Shown in pieces: positions 10,362 to 22,600 of a DNA stretch of 64,000 bases; positions within the stretch are counted from its first letter, which is position 1, and every line of letters starts with the position of its first letter. The DNA lies in the NCBI GenBank assembly GCA_013076295.1, contig RQOL01000616.1, positions 5,608,392-5,672,391 of the forward strand. The letters run 5' to 3'. The translations under genes were made by a program, and so were the position numbers. The notes below the pieces were generated by a model that was not told where the DNA came from, ran no database searches, and saw only the letters and a list, made by a program, of their open reading frames with translations. This DNA is from Sanderia malayensis (lineage: Eukaryota; Cnidaria; Scyphozoa; Semaeostomeae; Pelagiidae).

Positions 10362-13360
10362 GTCAGAAAATGCACCAAAGGACTCTAATCACAATTGAAA
10401 ATGGACTAAAATTTATCCGCTTTGCTTCGGAATTTCTTTATAGTCACCAATCCAATTCAATGATAGTCAATTAATCTATTAATTATCAACAAACAAAGCA
10501 ATAAAAAATCAAAAGTTGTAGTAAAAAAGAATGACTTTAAAATTAGAATTAAAATATTGCTCGGACAATAGTCAGACAATAGTGAAATTGTTGCTCTTTG
10601 TGTCTGCGTTAGCAATGCTGTCAATACCCACATCACAACACGGCGAGCTCCTGATAGTGAAGTGACCCATATAACAAAGGGCGGCTGTGTTCCATGTTAC
10701 TTGATTTAAGTATGTTGAACACAACAAGGTTCAATTCACATTTCAATTTTTATGTGTATTCTCAGCTCTTAATTACAACATACTCATTTAACAACTAGAT
10801 ATAACGATACAATTTATTACACACAACACACAACATACAATTACACACAACACGGAATTTTTAATTGCTTTAGGAGCCTTGTGCAACTTCATTGAATCTG
10901 CTCTATTCAAACTTTACATTAAATGCATACATGTAATTAATAATCAATAGGAACCATCTTTTGCTTAGAATAATAAAAAGTATAAAAAAGTGAATTATGT
11001 AATAAAAAAGAGTGCAAATCTATAAGGTTGGGGGGGAGAGGGGGAGAGATTGGGAGGGATGCTTTTGAGATTTGTGGTCGAGTGAGCAGCGCAGCACAAA
11101 ATGCCAACATTATCTAGAATGATACATACATATACATACATACATAATTTATTTGTTAACACAGGTCGGCTAAAAAGGCAACTTAACAAGCTGATGTGGA
11201 CCTAAAGCTCAGCATTGCTCTTTTGGATTCTTGAGTAAAATCTTGCATAATTAGTTTACTCCTTCCCTTTATGATCCATCTATAAAGCGGTCTACAATTC
11301 CATTTTGTTAAGTTTCAATCAAGAGGCAATGCAATTTGTCTTGGAAAATAAAACATGGCCATCGGCTACGAAGCTGTTAGACTCAGACTTTCTCAAAGTC
11401 CGCCTTTTTGTGAAAGAGGCAATGCGGGGTAGCTGCGGAGGAAAGGAAAGGGAGGGTGAATTCATCAATGTAAAAGAAGATTTCCTTTACAATGCGAATA
11501 TTACGAAAGGTTAGGAAACTTTGGATACTGTATGTTGCGAGCGATCACAATTTTTAATAAGAAAAGTGAACTACATTGAAGTGTCAAGCGATATCAAGTG
11601 AGGCAGGCCACACCACACCAACCGATCCTCTTTGACTCAAACAGACCTGCCTTGCCTTGCCTTGTCTCAAATGAGGGATTATATTCTGCGTGTTACGAGT
11701 TGTCAGTTGCGAGTTGGTATTTTGGCATATACTTGTAAGCCTTTCAGCTCAAAACATAGCCCTTATATCTAATTACACATGCAAAGGAGGTTCAAATAGC
11801 AAGGGTTGAGCTACTTGAACTTCCCGGGGGCTTAAAAGAGAACTTTTTTAATTGCATATCTCATTAACATCTTTAATTATATGTGTCTTTAATCATAATT
11901 AACATATATTTATATTTAATTAATAATTAACATATAGAAAATTATTATAAGATATAGACAACTTGCAACTGACAACTCGAAACGCAACTGACAATTCCCA
12001 TCTCGCAACTCGATATGTGTGTGTGTTTGTATGGGACATTATGGAATCAAAGAAATACAATTGAATCACCACAGTACTACGTTAAAGGCGTGGGTTGTTA
12101 GCATGCATGGTGGGTTGTTTTTTGGGTGTAGATTGTGTAACCATTGTTTTGAAGTGGAATCATCTCATCCACTTAGTTATCAATAGAAAGACTTTATAAA
12201 TGATTATCAGGCTCCGATTCATCTATAAGAGCTACCTTCGATAAAGACAAATAAATATTGTTTTTGCGATGCCACGCAATTTCTAGTTTGTTTAATCTGC
12301 ATATTTCGCAGCCTTTGATACGCCCAACTTTGGTGAAACTGTTATTATTTTTTCACGATGACTAATTTGGTAAACAACTTGACTAAACATCTGTGAGTCA
12401 TCCTTTTCTGTTTATTAATATCCATTTTGTTTATTAGTTGTCCACCCAATCCAAAACAACATGGACGTTGTGTTATCTTGATAAGATGTTGGGAACAATA
12501 ATGGATTCCTGTTTTTCCAAAGATTCAACATTGTCAAGAATTTCAATGCCTCTCATTACATAACGTAACGACAAAGATTTAACTTGAGGTTATGAGGTGG
12601 GGAAACAAAAGAACATTTCAATTCAAACAGCTGACTGATTTATACTTGCATATTTCTACAGTGTAAACACTTACAACGATATTACAATACGATACTACAA
12701 CCAGATAACCGAATGGAGAATGCTTCACAGAAGCAAAATATTATACATATTTAACGTCTTTTACTGACTTTGATTGTTATTCACACAATTTAATTCAATG
12801 CATTTAACAAAAATTGATTTACACTGACTTGTGGTGTGGTGGTAGAAAAATTAAACTACTTCAATATTGTTGATTGCTCCAGCGCTATCAACAAAAGCAA
12901 AACTTGTCTTATTTTACTATATGTACATTATCAAAAAAGTAACAAAATGAACTAAGGATATTACTGTATTAATAAAAGTCAACAATTTATAGTTACGTTT
13001 ATTCTGCCTTAATTCTAATTTCTGACCTGCATTCATTTAAAAAAGCAACGTAAAAGCCTGTTAAACTATACACAGATATTAAAGTATTGCCAACAAGACA
13101 TGCTTGTTTTTATGTTACAAAGTAAAATTTAATAAGTTGTGAATTTCAACGATTGTCAATCAAATGTCTGTTGTTACTGCATCTTCTTTAGTCTCCAGAC
13201 TTATTATTATTAAAAAACTTGTTCAGTTCACACCAATGCAAGCACGGAGAGAGCAATCAAACATTGCAAGCAATTGTTGTTGCCATACTCCCACTGCATG
13301 TCTGATTAATGTTTTTAGAAATCCTCTCTGAATATTGTCTGAAATTCAAATGGATTTCTT
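10362..13360. other. Intergenic, no gene seen; one MITE-like element
   Basis: About 3 kb between the B4GALNT-like promoter and the 3' end of the KLF5-like gene. It contains CA-rich low-complexity sequence near 10.8 kb, an inverted-repeat element at 11.7-12.0 kb, and probably the KLF5-like 3' UTR at the right end. No supportable ORF. Confidence 0.5.
11696..12012. repeat. MITE-like element with inverted GAGTTGTCAGTTGC ends
   Basis: The 21 bases at 11696-11716 and the inverse of 11959-11979 match at 20 positions. A second inverted copy of the motif follows at 11980-12012. The interior is extremely AT-rich. This is the form of a non-autonomous DNA transposon with subterminal repeats. No coding capacity, and no clear target-site duplication was identified. 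Confidence 0.55.
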
Positions 13361-15258
13361 TTAATTCTGATGTCGTTTCATGTGCAAGGCTAAGTGGTCT
13401 GATCGGCTAAAGGCTCTGTCACAGTGCCTGCATTTGAAAGGCTTTGCACCTGTGTGCTTGCGATAGTGTCGTGTGAGTTCGTCGGATCGTGCGAATTTCC
13501 ACGTGCAGCCATCCCACGAACACTTGTACGGCTTTTCACCCGTGTGCGTGCGAATGTGTGCCTTGAGATGCGAGCTTTTCGTGTAGACCTTCGTGCAGCC
13601 AAGATACTCGCACCGATGTACTCGTCGCTTCTGCAGATCGGCGTTTTCCCTTCGATTATTATTATTATTATTGGCGTTGTTGCTGTTGCTATATGGCGGT
13701 GGGGGTGGGAAGACGAGGAACTGACTTTGTATCATTGGATGGTTATTAACATAGTTCGTCTCAGGCGATCCCGGGTTCGAATGGGGTGGTGTTGGGAGAA
13801 AAGTTACTCCGCTGTTGTTGTTAAACGGGTGACCAGAAACTGGCAGTTGAATATAGGTTTGCGCAATAGCGTCACATTCAGCTGCGCAGTTGTTCAGGCT
13901 CCGCTCGGGCAAATGTCGCAGTGGTGGCGGTGGTGAAGTCGTTTGGACGTAAAACGAACTTTCACCGAGCGTCTGCTGATGTTGTTGTCCGCAGAATGCC
14001 TCTTCTGTGGGGTTGAGAATTGCCCGTTGGTAGTTGGTTTCAGAGCAGACGCTGTACATACTTTGGTCGCTGCACATGTCATTCATGTCGTTTGTTGTCG
14101 ACGCGACTTCGCTCGAATCGACCGACGATGAAGTGTCGGGCATTGACGAAGTGTCGCTGTCGCTCTCGCTGAAAAAATCTTCAACCTCCGACACGCTCCT
14201 CCGTCTCGTTCGGCAAGAGAACTGTTGCGATTCCAAGTACTGGTCCATTTCTCGCAAAGTCTATGAGAAATAGAAAAATCTTGATTAAGGACCGAGAAAT
14301 CAAATACCCTTAATTAATAAGTGCCCGACTCTTTGAAATTTCTACATAAATATCCCATAAATATCAAAACGATATCGAAACGATGCATTTCGCAAGAAAA
14401 CCGTTGTTTTGAGCGCATTCAACACGAATGCCCGACTATTCGGATCGAACGAACGAAATGCAAATGTGACAGCTCATTATTGAGGCGAAAATGTTTTATA
14501 GATTCACGGAGTTATGTTTAATTGCAAACGATAAAGTATATTGAATGTCCCGTCAAGCAGAATTAAATAACATGAGACAAACGACAAATTAAAACAGAAA
14601 TGATTTAATTTGCTTCGCCATGCGAGTCGAGACAGCTTTCAGGCGCCAAACGAAAAAACTAACGAGAAAGCTCTCGGCGAGTAAACATTCAAATCTAGCG
14701 TTTCTCAATAAACATTTAAATCTGGCCGAAATATTTTATTTTCTGACAAAAATTGCTTTACTTCTGACATTTATCGATTGCTTTATGTACGTATTGAAAG
14801 CTTCCAGCAGCATACTAGAAGAAGCAAACTGCAAACCGAAAATCTCAAAATCAACGAGAAAATTCAACGAAAATTTAAAGCTAGGCCCGTTGGGAATTTC
14901 GAAGACAAGAAAACTCTTATTCGTGTAGCAAAATATTGAGACTATCTATTTTTGCTGCAACCTTGATACCAAAACGTGCAAATTTAATTTCTAAACGCCT
15001 ACAGCTTCTTTAGTTGCTGGTACAGAGGATGCATTTCCTGACGAGAATTTAAAAATCGTTTTAACGAAAACGAAAACTCACCTGTCGCCAGTCGTCCATT
15101 GATTCGGTACTTTGAGGAAAAAGTTGCATTTTTTGTGCTTTTGATCGTAAGTTCTGAAGAACCTGATTCTCCATACTATTAAAATGATCACCAGTGATAT
15201 CAGAAAGCATTTGAAGTTGCCCAACCATGGTGTTTATCGAATCTGAAGCTGGAATCAT
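13361..15258 (-). CDS. Kruppel-like factor, KLF5-like, two exons
   Basis: Nuclear DNA-binding transcription factor recognising GC/CACCC boxes. Exons 15258-15082 and 14260-13361 join in phase 0 (DDWRQ/TLREMD), giving 358 aa. Three C-terminal C2H2 fingers follow the KLF spacing: C276/C281/H294/H298, C306/C311/H324/H328 and C336/C339/H352/H356, with TGEKPYK and TGAKPFK linkers. The protein ends at HMKRHQN, exactly as in KLF5. The region before the fingers has a KLF5-like order: [12 protein letters not shown], a proline stretch with PPPPPYS (PY motif, a potential WW-domain ligand), then [15 protein letters not shown]. The N-terminal half is serine/acidic-rich, consistent with a transactivation domain. 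The promoter carries a CArG box and a TATA box. Confidence 0.92.
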
Positions 15259-18200
15259 CTTCCAAACGCTTGAGACTATATTTTACGAAAACTTTTACGA
15301 CTGTATATTTCCTTCCGATAGCTGAAACGATTGCTGCCGACTAACGACCGAAAAATACTCGCATGGCTTATATTTTCGGGACTTGACCGACGGTTCACGC
15401 TAATGCCCATATTTGGCTAATCGACATTAATGAATTAAATTCTCGGCATCCGACAAATGATTATCGCTGTCATCATGCAGCGACCAATCAAAGAACATCT
15501 CGTATTGAGCAGATAAGCATGGGGTACTAAGCACGGCGGCCTCAAGCCCTCAAGCCTACTTTGCAAAGCTCTTACTTTCTGCTGTAAAGAAACAGCTAAG
15601 TAATTTATAATTTGATATCCATGAAATAAAATACTTTTTAAAGCCATTGAGATATTTTTGAGACAAGAAAGCTATGAGACATCATGATATTGGTTGAGGT
15701 CGGTTTTGGGGCTCTGCTTTGAAGAGAATAGAGCTCGCAGCCGCAAAACAAGGAATGTCCAGTAAGAATGACAAAACGAAACCGCAGATGGTTTCATGCT
15801 CCGGATGCCAATTCACATATTCGAAAGCCACATGATTGGTCACATCTGAAAGCCGCTTGTTTCGTTCAGTCGCATATTTGCATAACAATGCTTCAAACAC
15901 AATTGTGGTCAACACATCGCCAATGATTTTCATCCGTTTATTTTCTATCAAACAAGATACAATTTTTTGCTTTTGTTACATAATCTCTGCACTGTATTAC
16001 GGTTGAAGTATTTATCCATGTTGCGAAACTCGTACTCTTGCATAAGTATCCGTATTCAGGGGAGAAATACTTATCATTTAGCTGCCAGGCACGCATTGTT
16101 TTTAGCATGCAGTTTGTCACTCACATGAAACCGAAATAGCAGGTCTATAAAGATCTCGAATTCCACCAAGGTGATTTCAGTAAATCAACAAAACATGATT
16201 CATCAGACCAAAACAAGCAAGCCGTTGTTCAAGGTAAATTAATGACCATCAATAAAGCTGTGGTCTTTTTATGATTGAGTTAGGGCAGAAAGTACACAAT
16301 AATTTGTCATGGAGAGTGCTAGTTTATTTCCTTTTGTATATCATCGTTTTCCCATCGGGATCGGACGATTTTCTTTCGTTCATTCATTCGGCGGTAATTC
16401 GTTCGTTTTCGTTTTTTTCATTCATTCGGGAAAACCGAGAGTTATCGAATATTTTCGTCGTTGACAGATTCCAACGGCTTGACGTCTGCAATCCGAGAAT
16501 ACGAACCAACCGAATTTTTCGTTGCTTGGCACATGTGCAGTTATTCACGTGTCGTGTTTTTCTCGGCGTGAGCCGATTGCTTGCCATGCAATGCAATATT
16601 CAACGAAAGGAGGAGGAATGGAGGAAGACATAATGGCCCGTCTGGTCTGTGCCATAGCTTCATGCTCAAACAAATTACGGCCTTCTCGAAAATATGGTCA
16701 CCAAAATATTCTATCAACACGTCTGCTGATCTAACCACCTGAACCTTAAAGTTATTGCATTAATTGTGAAAATATAAACAAAAAATAGTCTAGTCTTTCT
16801 CAATTTTCATAGTGTTGACGGTGTCAGTGTAAATTCTGTGTATTTCCTTCGTGTAAACAACACTTCTCAAAATAAGCAAAACACAGCATGTCAGTATCTC
16901 AGAAATGTTGCAGGATTTTTAAATCGATCAGGTTTGTTACCACAATAACAGCGGGCCTCAAGGTCATTGGGTCATGAACCATAATCTAACCCACAATTAA
17001 ATGGGTTTTTTAAACTCTTATCTTATGTATTTCGAATCTTATTTGTGGTTTGTTGTCATTTGATATAGTGGTGCTGATAAATTGGTGGAAATTCTTTGAG
17101 ATTTGATAAATTATTTTAAGGATTGATAACTGTTCTATCATATCCAGGCAACTCAGAAATTCTGAGCTCAAAACATTACGAAGTCTGTCTGTTTATTCCG
17201 CTCGTGTTTGTGTTCGCCTTCGCATCCAAATTGTGCAGAAACGACGCTGTGTGCTATGGAAACCTCAACAACCGCCGTTGCTGCATCCTATTTAATAAGT
17301 TATTTCATACCTTTTCTCTTCTTTCTCCCATAGCTTTCCGTCCATTTTACTCAAAGACAGTCACATTAAAGCGTTAGACTAACGATATAACCTTTACTTA
17401 CTTGAGCATAACGTTAGGCCTGAATAAAAGGCTAATAAAAGGGACAACTTTACACTTTTTTGATGTTTATTTGGACAATGAAAATCCCTCTTGAGGCCAT
17501 TTTATTTGTTCGTAATATCTGCATTTCAAATGTCAGACATAAAATACATCCCTTTTCTAGCATGACGTTTAAAATTGATGGAATATCTGGTTTTGGTGTA
17601 AGTTTGGAGCAATGCTTCGGTTTTTAGGCATGTCGAGGTTTCAAGGAGCCATTTTAGGGTGGCTACCACAACTAATTTAATTCGTTTTCAAAACATTCAT
17701 ATCATTTAACAGGGTATTTTATAATATTCACTGTTGTTTTTCCAAAACTTTGATAACGCTGGTATGTATGTCTACACAATTACTCATGGCTAACAAAATA
17801 TTACATTTCATCAAGTTCATGAATTATAACTTCTTCCCGCCGAAAATAATCCTTATTAAAAATGTCTACGACAAATGGCTCATTCGGAGATGCGAAGAGA
17901 AATTAAATTCACATAACTTCGCTTTTGTGTAGAATTTGAAATCCATGATATTAGTCACAGTTTTCAAATATTATCAGCTTAAACCTTTGAGATAATGGTG
18001 TTTCAATATTTTAGTTCTATTTCGTAAATAATTTCTTTCAGAATGCACTGTTTGCAAACAAATCCTAATTCTCTGCAACTTACCACTAATCTCCAATCCT
18101 ATCCTATCGGACAGAACTTCGTTCCAACAATTATTCTAATTCGCATTACGATTCTGTGAATTGTATTGCATATATGAAGGATGTTTGGGAAGGAAAAGAA

Positions 18201-19613
18201 TTGAATAAGGCGGTGACAAGATGGAAATTTTAACTATCCGCACATTTCTTTACATGCATGCAAATGCTTTCCAATTGGAGGGAAATCGACATGTTAATAT
18301 TTTATGAAAACGCAGAAAGTTAAGTTTGTAAATTTCCCCTGAGTTGCTTCAAAGCAATCTGAACGAAATTTTTGTTTGAATTCATTGTTTATTCATTCCT
18401 GTGACTTTCACTTTAAAGCTGGAAAATACAAGACAAAGTTGTATGGAAAAATGGGATGGGAAAATGGAACAAACCGTCATTGTTTTGTTTGAAAAGTACC
18501 AACACCAGTAGGGGGAATGGGGATTTCAATTTTCAGGCGAGACTGCATGCATCTGCATTCATTCTCGTCGTGGAAAAGGCAAGGACTTTTACAGCAGGAG
18601 CTTGAAAAATCTAAACGATTTGCCTCCAGGGGTTTTGACTCGAGAGAGAAAAACAAGATTTTAACAACAGCTCCACTGTGCATTATCATCTGTGTCGTGG
18701 CCAATCCGACCTGTTGTTTGTGGTCTTTCTTTGATGATTCGATTTAAACATCAACCATTTGAAAAGTTCGTATAATAGAACGCCCACTACAACGTGTTTG
18801 CTACAACATTACTTATCTTATATATGCCTGTAATTCACGATGATTCCACTTCATGGAAACAATAGGCATTAATATCAGATAAAACGTCTCTATTTCGATT
18901 CTCAGCCTATCTTGTTTGGAATAGTTGACCCGATAGGGGCCCTTGTTTTTCAATAAGTCACCAATTTCAACAATGCTGCCATTTCTAAACAGGCATCGCC
19001 ATTATCAATGAGGATTAGGCTGCTTCATTGTTCGCACGGTTGTCAAACCAATATTGATGGTGAAAGTGGACAAACAAGCAAAGAGCTTCCGAAAATTGAC
19101 CCGAAACCCGAAAATAAAACCCGAAAATGAAACGAGACGTTACGTAATCACGAGTGATTACGTTACATATGTGCTGGCTACCAATAAAGAATAATCATAC
19201 ACCGTTTTATGAATCGTACTCCCCACAAATACATCAAGCAAACATTACAACAAATATCAAAACATTTGCTACAAATTGGAAATTAACTCGCAGTCTAACC
19301 ACATATACCCAGAAAAGAGTTAACACTACGCCGGCGTCAGGCTCTCCCATCTTTATGGGCACCCCAGCAACTAATGATGCCAAGGAAGGGTGAGGGTTAT
19401 TAGTATTAGTAGAAATCAAAGCTGCACTCTCCGTTCTCCCATCTAAGAATTCTTATTATCATAAGTTTGACTAAAAGTGGCGTTACTTATGTACATTTGT
19501 CTGTCTATGAGTTAAATACATACAATTCTTAGGTGAACCACCAAACCAATGAAAATCAAAGTTCAGTCAAGTCACGTGATGGCATGACTTGGAAGTATAT
19601 GCGTTCCTTCAGG
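15259..19613. other. Intergenic, no convincing gene
   Basis: Contains the KLF5-like promoter at its left end. A 90-codon ORF on - (15951-15682) and a 120-codon ORF on + (16271-16633) have no recognisable motifs. The second overlaps a tract of CATTCATTCGG-type simple repetition. An imperfect hairpin containing TTACGTAA lies at 19139-19166. Confidence 0.45.
15367..15416 (-). promoter_or_regulatory. CArG box plus TATA box of the KLF5-like gene
   Basis: On -, CCAAATATGG (15416-15407) fits the CC(A/T)6GG consensus for serum response factor exactly. It lies about 35 bases upstream of TATAAG (15372-15367), which is about 110 bases before the ATG. A CCAAT pentamer on + at 15484-15488 is further upstream. 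This order resembles immediate-early gene promoters. Function is inferred from motif and spacing only. Confidence 0.6.
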
Positions 19614-22600
19614 TCACTGAAGAAAACTCTTCTCATCACTGTTATTATCGTCACTTCCTTTTCCTTCATTTTTGTCGATAATTTTCGGCTCAGTTTTGCT
19701 GTTGTGATGAATGTTGTGATGAGGCTTTTTACATTTATTTGCTAGTTCGTCGTAAGACCGTCCATGCAGAAAGCACACTAAAATAACCGTCATGTTGTCG
19801 CAACCGAGGCCGCCCATTTGACAATCAGGAGCGAGGCAGTGGCTTAACAGTTCTTCACATATCTGAAAAAAAATTAAAAAGGACAGAAAATGAGTGCCTT
19901 CTGAAAACAGTGTTAAGGCCGGGTTACACTGGGAACTTTTTGCTGCAATATTCCATTAATAGAATGCTAAATCAGGGTTTTATTTTGCTGCAAGATTGCC
20001 TAGTGTAACATGTCGCTGCAATTTTTCGTGCAATATTTTGTGTTCTTTGCTTCAGATTCGTGTAGAAATAAAACTTAAGTTGGCCTGTGTTTCCCCTTTG
20101 CAAGTTAAAAACGTCACCAGACAGTCGGTCCTTTTATGTCAGGAATATTCTCAGCATGACAAAATATTCTTTTGCTTCTTTTGGATACACAAAGATAGCA
20201 TCAGACGGGCCCCAGACAGTTTATTTTTTACACGTCTCAGAATATTGCAGCAAAAATTGCCCAGTGTAAGCCGGCCTTTAGCGATAGGATCTTAATGGAC
20301 AGGACATTCATATCCCTGTTAAATCTCGTATTCTGAAAAGCAACGCTAATTGACCCTTTCAATTGGTCAAATCAATGCCTGATCGATAAAGCATGAACCG
20401 GGAATACAAAACACTTGGCTTTAATCACATTAAGAGAATCAGTTCATCAGTGTGCGAATTGAAAGAGGCTGAAAATGACGTAGTGCATGGTAGTCCGTTG
20501 CAGAGGATGGGAAACCAGATGAAATCCAAAACACAAATGCAGGAAATCTTTAAATTGAGAGAAGATTTCCTGCATTGTTTATTGCAAACAACTACTGATG
20601 CATTAATCAGGCTTAATAATTAAGAGTGTCCAATTTGACATGTGTAAAAGGCTCACGGTTCTCGAAAAAGCAAGGGAAGTGTTTCCGAAAATAAAAACAT
20701 TGAGTAATGGCATCGCCCACGCAGGCGTTGCGCATGACACATGTGTGAACACGAAATCGAACCCAGGCTCTCTTCATCCGAGTGGTAATTGTGGAACAAA
20801 ACAAACTACAATGGCACAAAGTGACTTGTAAACATGGCGCATTGTATTAAAAGAAAACCTCGTTAATGAAAACACTATAAAAATTCCACGTAGCAGACAA
20901 ATATACGGTTTTAAGTGCTTTATAATCTGACAATTAAGCCGAAAAGCATGAAATTTGTCAGTCTCTCATAAGGTCATTAGCCTTTGAAACGGCTGTGTTA
21001 GCTTGGCTAAAAATAATTCATCATGAGTAATTTCGACTTAATAGCCTACGAAAACAAGATATTTCGATCGAAACCAGCTGACGCGATTACGCGCTACACC
21101 CAAACACCAAAAGAACATTAATACAATATGACCATGTTTAAAACAACATAACCAATAAATGCATTTATCTTCAGATGCTTCCTGTACCAAAATACTGTGG
21201 CGTGCATATCACGCATGAGAATGCCTTGTTTTTGTAGCAGCTTAAGAACGATTGATACTGTCACCATTCCAGGATTTCCTTGGCCTATTTGCCATCTCAG
21301 ACGTGCCATCCCGCTAATCCCGGCGGAATATGGTGATTGGTTGGCAATTAGTTGGACAGGATGCTATTTTTAAATCGACAGCAGCTTAGCCAATGCCATT
21401 CTCGTCAAGCTAAGTGCGACATTTTGGCAATGGTACTTATGCAATATACATATACCTTTATTGAATCTGAATGTGGTGCAATATACATTGAATCTATTAC
21501 GATAAACAATTTAAACACCTGGACATGTTGTTGGTAGTATGGCACGCGAGAACCCTACTTAAAGGACCATAATCGTCGAAATTCAATAATTTGTTACCAC
21601 TAGGAAACCTTGCTCAGGAAACTGGAACAGCTATTAATTAACATATACGGTTAACAGAATTACTATTTAAGTCTGGTGCCATCAATTAGGTTTTCAAAAA
21701 TACCAGCATTTTGTATACGCGAGACGTAGTTTAATGAAAATGACAAAATGATTGAGAAGTAATTGGTATACTGATCGAGATACAGTCTATAAAAAATATT
21801 GATGACCATACTCAGTCTGGCCATCAATATATGGTCTAATTATCGTTAATGGATTGGAATCAAATATCCTTAACTCCTCTTTACTCCTATACACATCCCC
21901 GCCCAGTTATTCACAATCAGCTGTTGATTTAATAAACCAAATATCAATTTAGAATGAGTCAGATGATAAACAGAATGAGTCAACACAAAGCTATTCCAAA
22001 TAACTTGCTTCTCCTGAAAACATACTGTGGCATACAACCTCCTGGATAAGGTATTAGAGCATGCGCGTGGCATCTCTGTATCTCAAGTATGTATATTTAT
22101 GGAGATACTACAAATGCATATATATGCTGTTATCCTCACCTGCTCTGGAGTATTCTTTTCTGCTATTCTGCTTCGTATAAAATCAGCCACTTCTTCGTTG
22201 GTTAGAACATCCCAAATTCCTAAAATTTAAAACAAGTTATGTCTGAAAATATCTTATGAAATGAAAGTATACATATATACTATATACCAAATATAATATG
22301 ATAGGTTTTATTATATTATCATGACATATCCTAATGTATGAAAGAACAAATAATCTAACAATACAAATAAAATAAATGAGAGAAAGATTTGTTTCACTAA
22401 ACGAGGCAAAGGGAACCCATCTTAATTTTAAAAATTTCTTTATAGAATACCTTAAGTGTTCTATTGTTATTCTTAAATTTAAATTGTTTTTAGTAATATT
22501 GGGCCTTGGTATTCTTATAAAATATTGTGTATTCTTACAATAAGAAAAATATGTATTGTTTGGTCCAGTCATGCTTGTTAAAATTTGGCATAAAATACAA

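Noticed and set aside
13760..13790. GGGTTCGAAT resembling a tRNA B box
   Set aside because: Falls inside the KLF5-like coding exon with no cloverleaf around it.
15682..15951. 90-codon ORF on - upstream of the KLF5-like gene
   Set aside because: No recognisable domain, no splice or start context; chance length for this composition.
16271..16633. 120-codon ORF on +
   Set aside because: Crosses CATTCATTCGG-type simple sequence and overlaps an antisense ORF of similar quality.
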